Made by a program: the position numbers and the translations under genes
Assembly: GCA_902803255.1 (NCBI GenBank)
Contig: CADCPG010000029.1
Location: 1-7,677, forward strand
Source: an uncultured Ruminococcus sp.
GTDB taxonomy: Bacteria; Bacillota; Clostridia; Oscillospirales; CAG-272
Direction: 5' to 3'
Length of the DNA stretch: 7,677 bases
The notes under the pieces: model-generated
Databases searched by the model: none
What the model was told of the DNA's origin: nothing
What the model saw: only the letters and a program-made list of their open reading frames with translations
In this document: positions 1 to 6,214 of the stretch, one piece after another
Position numbering within the stretch: the stretch's first letter is position 1
How the letters are laid out: each line of letters begins with the position of its first letter

Positions 1-218
1 AAGAAGGCCGCGAGCGCCGCGAATACCATATGCGCGATATCGCGGAAGCTGATGAAGCGCTCGCCTCCGAAATGGTAGGTCTTTTCGGGAGTCAGGCCTT
101 TTTTGCGGCTGTAAGAGAACGAATAGTCTGTCTTCGTGTTGAATCCCGAACCGGAAAAGCTGTTAAGAGCTCTCCTGGCTTTGCAGATAAACGGGACGGT
201 CGCGTACTTTTTCATCAT
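1..218 (-). CDS. Unrecognised protein, N-terminal 72 residues (cut by the window edge)
   Basis: An open frame begins at the ATG at 218-216 and runs off the left edge without a stop. The ATG overlaps the stop of the upstream lipoprotein gene in an ATGA arrangement, which implies translational coupling in one operon. A second ATG follows directly, so the start is Met-Met-Lys-Lys. A weak ribosome binding site (GGCAGG, 225-230) sits 6 nt upstream. The visible part is basic and rich in Ser, Phe, Tyr and Lys for about 55 residues. A hydrophobic stretch (IAHMVFAALAAF, residues 61-72) then begins just as the window ends, which may be the first membrane helix. I do not recognise the family. Its position after a solute-binding-like lipoprotein would suit a transporter permease or other membrane protein, but nothing visible proves it. 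That this is a gene is fairly secure; its function is unknown. Confidence 0.7.
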   Translation of the reverse strand, partial: MMKKYATVPFICKARRALNSFSGSGFNTKTDYSFSYSRKKGLTPEKTYHFGGERFISFRDIAHMVFAALAAF

Positions 219-1708
219 TTCAAACCTGCCTTTTTCAGATTTCCGTTGACCTTCGCGGCGAGCGCGCCGGAGGTCTCGGATAACGGAGTTCCGTCGGCGG
301 CGCACTTCCGCACCGCGAGATACGTGGCCTCGTCGAGGCCGGCGCAAGACCCGCCGAGGAAATATGAGAAGTCGTAATAGACGGGCTCCGCGAGGAGCTC
401 CCTGAGAGTATAATACGAATCGTTGTCGCGCAGATAAACTCCGCAGCACATGTTGGCGAATTCGTCGCCCATCCAGATGCCGCTGGCGGCCCGCAGAGAC
501 GAGAGTATGATGCCGGTGAGGTCGAACCTCGCGTTGTTGGACGGAACGCACAGGGCGGCTCCTCCGGGGCCCGCAGGGGCATATACCGAAGGATCGGACA
601 GATACGGGAGCGGCAGGATGCCGTACGGCACTTTACCGGTCGCAAGTCCACCCGTTATATCGGATACTTTGCCTATGTAGAACAGGACTTTTCCCTCCTC
701 GAAGAGGGCGAAGTTCCCGCCGGCCTCGCGCGAGCTCCCTTCGCACAGAGAGGAAAGGGAGATTATCGTCGATGAGAGCTCCCCGTCCGCATAGAATTCG
801 GTGAGAGCGGGATACGCGCCGTTTCCGCCGGACACGAAGTCGAGGCCCGAGCGTATCAGCGCGATGTCCCCGGTGAATTCGAAGGCGTTCGCGGCATCTC
901 CGGCGTCGACAGCCAGCGCGAAGGCCTCACCGTCAGCCGACGAGAGCGTCTCTTTCGCGAATCCGGTGAAATAATCAAAGGTGAACTTTTGACCCAGCGC
1001 CGCGGAGTAGAGCCCGGCGCTTCCTTTTTCCCCGGCGATATCCCGGCTGAAGTAGAGCGCCGGCCTCGACGAATAACCGACCGTCGCGCCCGAGATGTCG
1101 AAGAAGTTGACGGCCCGGTACATGCCCGCCCCCTCGGGGCCGTCGGTCATAACGGTGTAGAAGGGGAGTTTCCGGAGGTCGGTGAGCATCCCGGATACAG
1201 CGAGGCGTCCGGCGTGCTCCGGCAGGAGCAGCATTATGTCGGCGAAATAGGTGTCGTCGGAGCCGCCCGCCTTCACAGATGCGGCAAGAGCGGCGTCGAA
1301 TCCTTCGTCCGGCACCCTGCGGGTGAATATGCTGCAGCCGTATTTTTTCTCTATCATCCCGTTCCGCTTGCCGTAAATGTCGCAGAACGGGTCGTTCTCG
1401 TTCCCGAGCAGTGTGTCTTCGGCCGACTCGGGCATCGCGGCGATCACCGCGGCGTTTCTGATATCAGCTGAATACAGGGCGTCGAGTGCCGCCTCGGCGG
1501 ACTCGGTGCGCGGGGCGAGCGGTTCCGCGATCCTGTCTGCCGGGACGCTGCCGCCCTCGGGAACCGGGAGAGTGCCGGACGGAGCGGAAGTCCCGGAGGA
1601 AGCCGCGGGCTTCGTCTCCTCGACGTATTCGACTAGTATGTATCCGCACCCGCCCGCGAGGCAGAGGGACGCTGTCAGCAGGAGCGCGGCTATGTGTTTC
1701 GGTCTCAT
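215..1708 (-). CDS. Predicted lipoprotein, divergent extracellular solute-binding-protein-like
   Basis: This is a 497-residue secreted protein. Its N-terminus has a short basic start (MRPK), a hydrophobic core, and a lipobox-like LAGGC ending at Cys21, as expected for lipid attachment outside the membrane. A low-complexity Ser/Pro/Gly/Thr linker follows (about residues 33-60). The rest resembles family-1 type extracellular solute-binding proteins. Landmarks are GMIEKKYG near residue 115, the DIMLLLPEHAGRLA stretch, GILPLP at 363-368, a Cys-Val-Pro at 387-389, and a late YYDFSYFLGG segment. The same landmarks recur in the same order in the solute-binding protein at the right end of the window. 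The gene lies 22 bp after the VanY-like gene and overlaps the next gene by 4 nt, so the three are probably co-transcribed. No Shine-Dalgarno sequence precedes the ATG, but the start is supported by the well-placed signal peptide. The ligand is unknown; a carbohydrate or cell-wall fragment is only a guess. Confidence 0.85.
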   Translation of the reverse strand: MRPKHIAALLLTASLCLAGGCGYILVEYVEETKPAASSGTSAPSGTLPVPEGGSVPADRIAEPLAPRTESAEAALDALYSADIRNAAVIAAMPESAEDTLLGNENDPFCDIYGKRNGMIEKKYGCSIFTRRVPDEGFDAALAASVKAGGSDDTYFADIMLLLPEHAGRLAVSGMLTDLRKLPFYTVMTDGPEGAGMYRAVNFFDISGATVGYSSRPALYFSRDIAGEKGSAGLYSAALGQKFTFDYFTGFAKETLSSADGEAFALAVDAGDAANAFEFTGDIALIRSGLDFVSGGNGAYPALTEFYADGELSSTIISLSSLCEGSSREAGGNFALFEEGKVLFYIGKVSDITGGLATGKVPYGILPLPYLSDPSVYAPAGPGGAALCVPSNNARFDLTGIILSSLRAASGIWMGDEFANMCCGVYLRDNDSYYTLRELLAEPVYYDFSYFLGGSCAGLDEATYLAVRKCAADGTPLSETSGALAAKVNGNLKKAGLK

Positions 1709-1730
1709 TGAGGGCTTTGTGCGGTCCGTG

Positions 1731-3236
1731 TCACTTTTCGATGGTAACGATGAACCCGCTGAAGTTGTCGCCCGACACCGAATAGCTGCTGTCGGCCGGT
1801 ACCTTTATCACGGTGGTCGAGTCCGCCGGAGCGGCCTTCACGTAGTATATCTCGTAGTTCTTCCCGTTATCGGCTGCGAAGTTCAGGTGCGTCCGGTCGA
1901 ACGGGTAGTCATTCGCGAGAAGCGAAAGATACTCTTCGAGACACAGGTTGTTCTTCACCATGTAGTAGGCGTGCGGGAATCCGACGTACCTGTAGTGGAA
2001 CCTGTCTATCTTCATGCCCGTTATCTCGTCTTTGTCGGCGGGGTAACGGTCGATGAATCCGTATTTGTAGGCGTTCTTCGTCAGCCAGGACAGCGCGATG
2101 CCGCAGTTCGGGTTGGCGGCGCTGTCGAATTCGTAGCTCGAGCCGTTTTCGAAGATGTTGAGGTTGACAGAGAGCCCGGTGTTGTGGTCGGAGAATCCGG
2201 CCGGGGCGGCGTTCTGGTACTTTCCGGCGAGCTCGGCCTGTGTCTGGCGGCTGCGGTAGCCAGAGTTGGTCCCGACGTGCAGGCGGTTGATGCCGGTCTC
2301 ACGGTAGAAGTCGTCGCACATGTCGTTGAGGTGAACGAGCGCGACGGCGTCGAGCAGGCAGAGTTTGACGTCGCCTATCTGGTACGAATAGACGGTGTTG
2401 CCTGAGGCGTCCTTGAAGGGAGTGCGGTTGTCGTACATCTCGAGGATGCTGGCCGACGATTCGGGGAAGATGTATTCGTTGTTCAGCCCGACGAGGATCA
2501 GCGTCCCGGTGTGGATGTCGGATCTGGATTTCACGACCGACGTGTATCCTCCAGGCCCGGGAGATGTCTGGACTCCGGTGTTCTGCTCGCTTCCCGACGG
2601 TATCGCGCCGGCGATGTGCCCGCGCGGTGTGATCCTGGCGCCGCCGGGTCCCTCGGCTGCGAAGGTGTTGAGCGCCCACGGCAGGTCGGCCGACGATGTG
2701 AGCACCAGTCTTATGTAGCTCGCCTTGGCGCCTCCGACGTCGAATACGGTCGAGGCGCTGTCAGACGGCCGGCCGGTGAAATCTCCCGCGGCGGTCCAGG
2801 TCTCGCTGTCCGACGATATCTGGACGACCGCGCTCCTTATGTAGTAATCGCTGTGGTACGACAGCACCGATATCTTCGAGATCTCGGTCTCGCTGCCGAG
2901 GTCGAGCAGGAAGTAGGATCCCACCGACTGGTCGGCGGGGGAGAGCATATAGGTGATGTCGCTGCCGTCGCATGCGAGAGACGCCGGATGTTCGGCGGGG
3001 TCCTCGAGCCGGGCGGCGGAGGTGGCGGCGCCGCTGCCGGATGGGCCTCTCTCATCGCCTGTCTTCCGGTTCTTTATCATGTCGCTTATGATGAAGACGA
3101 GCGCTATGATCAGTATTATGATAAGAACGGCGAGGATGGCCAGCAGTACCGTCTGGCGGTTCTTTCTGCGCCTTCTCCTGGCGCCGTACGAGTTTCCGGA
3201 TGCCTGAAAATCCCAAGATCCCGAATTGCTGCCCAT
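1731..3236 (-). CDS. Membrane-anchored VanY-like (peptidase M15B) protein with discoidin-type domain; altered active site
   Basis: The protein has 501 residues. An arginine-rich cytoplasmic tail (RRRRRK, about 20-25) is followed by one hydrophobic helix (about 29-53), giving a cytoplasm-in, outside-facing anchor. Residues about 80-200 resemble an F5/8 type C (discoidin) domain, with ACDGSDITYML, YFLLDLGSE and SYIRLVLTS. Residues about 240-445 match the VanY/DacB-type D-Ala-D-Ala carboxypeptidase fold: SGYRS (325-329), SDHNTGLSVN (349-358), WLTKNAYKYGF, RYPADKDEITG and FHYRYVG (413-419). A tail of about 55 residues follows. Active family members use His, Asp and His to bind zinc and a Glu three residues before the second His. 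Here the first His (351) and last His (414) remain, but the Asp position is Asn358 and the Glu position is Asp411. Cell-wall carboxypeptidase activity is therefore doubtful; a peptidoglycan-binding role is possible. A strong GGAGG at 3243-3247 sets the start. It is probably the first gene of a three-gene operon. Confidence 0.88.
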   Translation of the reverse strand: MGSNSGSWDFQASGNSYGARRRRRKNRQTVLLAILAVLIIILIIALVFIISDMIKNRKTGDERGPSGSGAATSAARLEDPAEHPASLACDGSDITYMLSPADQSVGSYFLLDLGSETEISKISVLSYHSDYYIRSAVVQISSDSETWTAAGDFTGRPSDSASTVFDVGGAKASYIRLVLTSSADLPWALNTFAAEGPGGARITPRGHIAGAIPSGSEQNTGVQTSPGPGGYTSVVKSRSDIHTGTLILVGLNNEYIFPESSASILEMYDNRTPFKDASGNTVYSYQIGDVKLCLLDAVALVHLNDMCDDFYRETGINRLHVGTNSGYRSRQTQAELAGKYQNAAPAGFSDHNTGLSVNLNIFENGSSYEFDSAANPNCGIALSWLTKNAYKYGFIDRYPADKDEITGMKIDRFHYRYVGFPHAYYMVKNNLCLEEYLSLLANDYPFDRTHLNFAADNGKNYEIYYVKAAPADSTTVIKVPADSSYSVSGDNFSGFIVTIEK

Positions 3237-3423
3237 ATCTTTCCTCCGTCCTTTATGTTTTCTCTTCTTTTAAATCACTGTTTTCCGCTCATGCGGAAAA
3301 GTCGCGCGGGGCGGGCCCGCCCGCCTGTGCTGCGGCCGCTTCTCCCGCGGACTCTCCGCGCGGCTTTTCGTTCCGCCGTCCGTCCGGACGGCGGAAAAAC
3401 TGCTTTAATGTGCCCGGAAGGAC
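3237..3423 (-). other. GC-rich spacer between pnp and the VanY-like gene with four palindromes
   Basis: No coding potential is apparent here. Four inverted repeats follow each other. The first is at 3371-3396, with 12-bp arms and a 2-nt centre. The second is at 3346-3360, with 6-bp arms (CGCGGA/TCCGCG) and a 3-nt loop. The third is at 3309-3322, a perfect 14-bp palindrome (GGGCGGGCCCGCCC). The fourth is at 3281-3300, with TTTTCCGC/GCGGAAAA arms and a TCAT loop. Read in the direction of transcription, the first and last have T runs before the stem and A runs after it. That is the reverse of a classic intrinsic terminator. They may still slow exonucleases at the pnp mRNA 3' end or contribute to termination. 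No convincing promoter for the downstream operon was found, although the stretch 3241-3280 is A+T-rich. Confidence 0.6.
3243..3247 (-). promoter_or_regulatory. Ribosome binding site of the VanY-like gene
   Basis: GGAGG ends 6 nt before the ATG at 3236. It is a full-strength Shine-Dalgarno that fixes the start codon and places the arginine-rich tail and membrane helix at the true N-terminus. Confidence 0.85.
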
Positions 3424-5565
3424 TTATTTCGCGTCCTTGATCGACCAGTCCATGCGGCCCTGCTTGTCGAGGCCGATGTATTTGACCATGACCTGCGAAC
3501 CGACGGCGATGCCGGCTTCCTCGACGCGGTTGATCCGGCGGTTGCAGATGCGCGAGATGTGCACCATGCCCTCCTTGCCGGGGGCGTACTCGACGAAGCA
3601 CCCGACGTCCTCGTTCTGCTTGGTCTTGCTGGGGAGGATCTTGACGACCGTCGCCTGGTAGACCGAACCGACCTCAGGCTCGAAGCAGATGGCGTCGATG
3701 GCGGCCTTCGCGATGTCCGCCGACTCCTTGTTGAGAGCGGCGATGTATACGGTGCCGTCGTCCTCGATGTCGATCTTGGCGCCCGAATCGGCGGTGATCT
3801 TCTGGATGACGCTTCCGCCCTTGCCTATGACTTCGCGGATCTTGTCGGGATCGATGTGGAGCGTGGTCATCTTGGGAGCGTAGGGAGATACTTCCTTGCG
3901 CGGCTCGGCGATGGCCTTGAGTATGACGTTGTCGATTATGTAGTCGCGGGCGACGTGAGTCGTCTCGAGAGCTCTGCGGATGATGTCGGGGGTGAGACCG
4001 TCGATCTTGAGGTCCATCTGGATGGCGGTGATGCCCTTGTGGGTTCCGGCCACCTTGAAGTCCATGTCGCCGTAGAAGTCCTCGACGCCCTGGATGTCGA
4101 TCATGGTGTCCCAGCTTCCGTCCTCATCGGTGATGAGTCCGCAGGAGATGCCGGCGACGGGAGCCTTGATCGGAACGCCGGCGTCCATCAGGGCGAGGGT
4201 CGAACCGCAGATCGAGGCCTGCGAGGTCGAGCCGTTGGAAGAGAGGATCTCGGACACGAGTCTGATCGCGTAGGGGAATTCCTCCTCGGACGGGAGGACC
4301 GGAACGAGGGCGCGCTCGGCGAGGGCGCCGTGACCGATCTCGCGTCTGCCCGGGCTGCGGAGCTGCTTGGCTTCGCCGGTGGAGTAGCCGGGCATGTTGT
4401 AGTGATGCATGTAGCGCTTCGAATCCTCGCTGTCGATGCCGTCGAGAGTCTGGGCCTCGGCGAGCGTGCCGAGGGTGGCGCAGGTGAGAGCCTGGGTCTG
4501 GCCTCTGGTGAAGAGACCGGTGCCGTGCACTCTCGGGAGCACTCCGACTTCGGCGGCGAGCGGACGCATCTCGTTCATCGCTCTGCCGTCGACGCGCTTC
4601 TTGTCCTTGAGCAGCCAGCGGCGGACGACTGTCTTCTGGAGCTTGTATTCAAGCTCGGCCCACTGGTCCATGATCCCGGGGTATTCCTCGGAGAACTTCT
4701 CCTCGACGGCCTGCTTGATCGGGAGCATCCTCGCGTCTCTCACCGTCTTGTCGTCGGTGTCGAGGGCGAACATGAGGTCATTCTCGCAGAAGGCGAAGAC
4801 CTTGTCGAACATATCGTGGTCGAGATCGCCCGACTTGAACTCGAATTTGGGCTTGCCGATCTCGTCGGTGATGGCGTTCACGAAGACGAGCAGGTCCTTT
4901 ATCTCGCGGTGGGCGAGCATGATGGCATCGAACATGTCATCGTCGGAGACTTCGTTGGCTCCGGCTTCGATCATGACCACCTTCTCGGCCGAGGCCGCGA
5001 CGGTCAGGTCGAGGTCGGACTTCGCCGATTCCTCTTCGGTGGGGTTGAGTATGAATTTTCCGTCGATCATGCCGACCTTGATGCTCGCGACCGGCCCGTT
5101 CCACGGAATGTCGGAGATCGAGATGGCGATCGACGCGCCGAGCATCGCGGCCACTTCGGGCGCGCAGGCGGGGTCGTAGGACATGACGGTCAGGACGATG
5201 GCGACGTCGTTGCGAAGGTCCTTGGGGAAGAGAGGCCTTATCGGTCTGTCGATGACTCTCGAGGAGAGGATGGCCTTCTCGGAGGGCTTGCCCTCTCTCT
5301 TGAAGTATCCGCCCGGGATCTTGCCCGAGGCGTACATCTTTTCGTCGAAATCGACCGAGAGCGGGAAGTAGTCGACGCCCTCGCGGGGCTCCTTGGAGGC
5401 GGTGACGGTGCAGAGGACCGCGGTGTCGCCGTATCTCACGAGGCAGGCTCCGTTGGCGAGTCCGGCCATCTTGCCGGTCTCGACCGAAAGGGGACGTCCG
5501 GCGAAGGTGTAGTTGAATACTCTCGCCTCGGGGAATGTCATGGGTTTGCTTTTTACTTCGTACAT
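3424..5565 (-). CDS. pnp: Polynucleotide phosphorylase (polyribonucleotide nucleotidyltransferase)
   Basis: PNPase degrades RNA from the 3' end with phosphate, releasing nucleoside diphosphates, and can run in reverse to add tails. It acts as a cytoplasmic homotrimer. The 713-residue product is full length. It has the first RNase PH domain (about 12-145, with REGKPSEKAILSSRVIDRP), a helical linker (about 240-320), and the second RNase PH domain (about 325-555). The phosphate-site motif RREIGHG is at 407-413. The metal-binding residues match the E. coli set Asp486/Asp492/Lys494 as Asp496, Asp502 and Lys504 in EDFYGDMDFK. A KH domain follows (GKGG at 581-584), then an S1 domain (about 633-713). 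Catalysis should be intact. The S1 domain carries roughly eight extra residues (about 644-653, LPSKTKQNED) compared with the common KI-x-x-GAFVE pattern. GGAGGT at 5571-5576 sets the start. The gene follows rpsO, as in many bacteria, across a structured 226-bp spacer. Confidence 0.98.
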   Translation of the reverse strand: MYEVKSKPMTFPEARVFNYTFAGRPLSVETGKMAGLANGACLVRYGDTAVLCTVTASKEPREGVDYFPLSVDFDEKMYASGKIPGGYFKREGKPSEKAILSSRVIDRPIRPLFPKDLRNDVAIVLTVMSYDPACAPEVAAMLGASIAISISDIPWNGPVASIKVGMIDGKFILNPTEEESAKSDLDLTVAASAEKVVMIEAGANEVSDDDMFDAIMLAHREIKDLLVFVNAITDEIGKPKFEFKSGDLDHDMFDKVFAFCENDLMFALDTDDKTVRDARMLPIKQAVEEKFSEEYPGIMDQWAELEYKLQKTVVRRWLLKDKKRVDGRAMNEMRPLAAEVGVLPRVHGTGLFTRGQTQALTCATLGTLAEAQTLDGIDSEDSKRYMHHYNMPGYSTGEAKQLRSPGRREIGHGALAERALVPVLPSEEEFPYAIRLVSEILSSNGSTSQASICGSTLALMDAGVPIKAPVAGISCGLITDEDGSWDTMIDIQGVEDFYGDMDFKVAGTHKGITAIQMDLKIDGLTPDIIRRALETTHVARDYIIDNVILKAIAEPRKEVSPYAPKMTTLHIDPDKIREVIGKGGSVIQKITADSGAKIDIEDDGTVYIAALNKESADIAKAAIDAICFEPEVGSVYQATVVKILPSKTKQNEDVGCFVEYAPGKEGMVHISRICNRRINRVEEAGIAVGSQVMVKYIGLDKQGRMDWSIKDAK

Positions 5566-5570
5566 AATGT

Positions 5571-5576
5571 ACCTCC
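5571..5576 (-). promoter_or_regulatory. Ribosome binding site of pnp
   Basis: GGAGGT ends 5 nt before the ATG at 5565-5563. The start codon sits inside a short inverted repeat (GTACAT, one base, ATGTAC; 5560-5572) that touches the end of this site. The repeat may modestly affect initiation. Confidence 0.85.
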
Positions 5577-5595
5577 ATGTGGATTTTTTATCATG

Positions 5596-5680
5596 ATCCT
5601 TCCGCGGAGGTTTAGCACTTAACGGCGTGCCGCTGCTCCGAGCGGCGCAGCGTTAAATGCTGATCCCCGGCGGAAAGGAT
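5596..5680 (-). promoter_or_regulatory. Long imperfect hairpin in the pnp leader
   Basis: The two halves of this 85-nt stretch are complementary almost end to end. ATCCTT (5596-5601) pairs with AAGGAT (5675-5680), and CCG (5602-5604) with CGG (5671-5673). The block 5612-5624 pairs with 5651-5663 with a single A-C mismatch and one G-U. GCCGCT (5629-5634) pairs with AGCGGC (5641-5646) around a 6-nt loop. The stem ends 20 nt upstream of the pnp ribosome binding site. It lacks a following U run, so it is not a terminator. In E. coli, a long stem in the pnp leader is cut by RNase III and PNPase then destabilises its own message. A similar autoregulatory target here is inference by analogy. Confidence 0.7.
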
Positions 5681-5684
5681 TATT

Positions 5685-5724
5685 AAAAAGTACGGGGCGG
5701 GAGAAGCGCGCGCCTCTCCCGCCC
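5685..5724 (-). terminator. Probable intrinsic terminator after rpsO
   Basis: A perfect 10-bp G+C-rich stem (GGGCGGGAGA at 5695-5704 with TCTCCCGCCC at 5715-5724, 10-nt loop) is followed in the direction of transcription by CGTAC and a run of five T (5689-5685). The 5-nt gap before the T run weakens it, so partial read-through into pnp is likely. No clear separate pnp promoter was seen between it and pnp. Confidence 0.65.
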
Positions 5725-5773
5725 GGCTGCTGCACCCGTTCTCTTTTTCAGAAGATACTTCCGGGACCGTACG

Positions 5774-5785
5774 GGACGGCCGTCC
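5774..5785. repeat. 12-bp perfect palindrome downstream of rpsO
   Basis: GGACGGCCGTCC reads the same on both strands and begins 6 nt after the rpsO stop codon. A CCGTACGG palindrome (5767-5774) abuts it. Function is unknown; it could add structure to the rpsO mRNA 3' end. Confidence 0.5.
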
Positions 5786-5791
5786 GGATGA

Positions 5792-6055
5792 TCACTTTCT
5801 GATGTCGAGTCTCGCGATGATCGAACGGTAGCGTTCGATATCGACGTTCATCAGGTACTTCAGCAGATTTCTCCTGCGTCCGACCATCTTGAGAAGACCG
5901 CGGCGGCTGTGATTGTCGTTCGGATTCTCCTTGAGATGCTCGTTGAGGGAATTGATCCTGCGGGTCAGGATCGCGATCTGGACTTCGGGCGAGCCCGTGT
6001 CGCCTTCGGCGAGCGCGTACTCGGCGATGATCGCCTGCTTTTCTTCCTTTGTCAT
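5792..6055 (-). CDS. rpsO: 30S ribosomal protein S15
   Basis: S15 binds the central domain of 16S rRNA early in small-subunit assembly, at a three-way junction and a nearby helix. The 87-residue product is of normal family length (88-89 in most bacteria). It carries the family hallmarks GDTGSPEVQIA (18-28), the RINSLNEHLK helix, DNHSRRGLL (47-55) and the basic GRRRNLLKYL helix (59-68). The start at 6055 is supported by GAGGTGAG at 6062-6069. A strong promoter lies about 100 nt upstream, and the gene is followed by a probable leaky terminator and then pnp. Its leader contains a sequence complementary to the ribosome binding site, compatible with the feedback control by S15 known in several bacteria. 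Confidence 0.98.
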   Translation of the reverse strand: MTKEEKQAIIAEYALAEGDTGSPEVQIAILTRRINSLNEHLKENPNDNHSRRGLLKMVGRRRNLLKYLMNVDIERYRSIIARLDIRK

Positions 6056-6060
6056 GTCTT

Positions 6061-6150
6061 TCTCACCTCATGATAGGGATTCTCCGCTGACTCAGCTTCC
6101 GGCGGGTGAGAGCCTTTCGGCCTTGTATCCGGAGACCGGGACAGCGCAGT
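6061..6150 (-). promoter_or_regulatory. rpsO leader with potential pairing over the ribosome binding site
   Basis: The leader runs about 95 nt from the predicted transcription start near 6150 to the rpsO ATG. The ribosome binding site region GGTGAGA (6067-6061) is perfectly complementary over 7 nt to TCTCACC (6111-6105). Between them lie CCGC (6105-6102) and GCGG (6087-6084), which can pair, and a self-complementary GCTGAGTCAGC (6096-6086). Just upstream is a GCC-GAAA-GGC tetraloop hairpin (6121-6112). Together these could form a branched fold that hides the ribosome binding site. S15 is known to repress its own translation through leader structures in several bacteria; that this leader does so is inference. 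Confidence 0.5.
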
Positions 6151-6156
6151 TGTTAT

Positions 6157-6185
6157 ATTATACCATATTATCCGGAAATTGTAAA
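6157..6185 (-). promoter_or_regulatory. Sigma-A-type promoter of rpsO
   Basis: The -35 element TTTACA (6185-6180) and the -10 element TATAAT (6162-6157) are separated by exactly 17 bp. The -10 is preceded by TGG, giving an extended -10 (TGnTATAAT). Only one base differs from consensus in the two hexamers. The region is sharply A+T-rich against a G+C-rich background. Predicted transcription start is near 6150. Confidence 0.9.
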
Positions 6186-6214
6186 TATATTTTTTACATT
6201 CCGTTACAGCGGAT

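Noticed and set aside
30..377. 115-codon plus-strand frame at the left end
   Set aside because: It is antisense to the junction of the lipoprotein gene and the partial gene. It has no ribosome binding site and no recognisable domain.
3371..3396. Inverted repeat after pnp as a classic intrinsic terminator
   Set aside because: In the transcribed direction the T run comes before the stem and A-rich sequence after it, so the required trailing U tract is missing.
1377..3440. Two plus-strand open frames (1377-2405 and 2511-3440) opposite the lipoprotein and VanY-like genes
   Set aside because: They lie opposite well-supported genes, lack domains, and the second crosses the palindromic spacer. Both are antisense shadows.
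4937..5578. Minus-strand frame from an ATG at 5578 overlapping pnp
   Set aside because: It is Arg/His-rich and out of frame with pnp. The Shine-Dalgarno at 5571-5576 serves the pnp ATG at 5565.
3559..5622. 687-codon open frame on the plus strand opposite pnp
   Set aside because: It mirrors the codon bias of a certain gene. The translation is rich in Val, Asp, Gly, Glu and Leu, has no recognisable domain, and follows the pnp length. It is a shadow of G+C-rich coding DNA.
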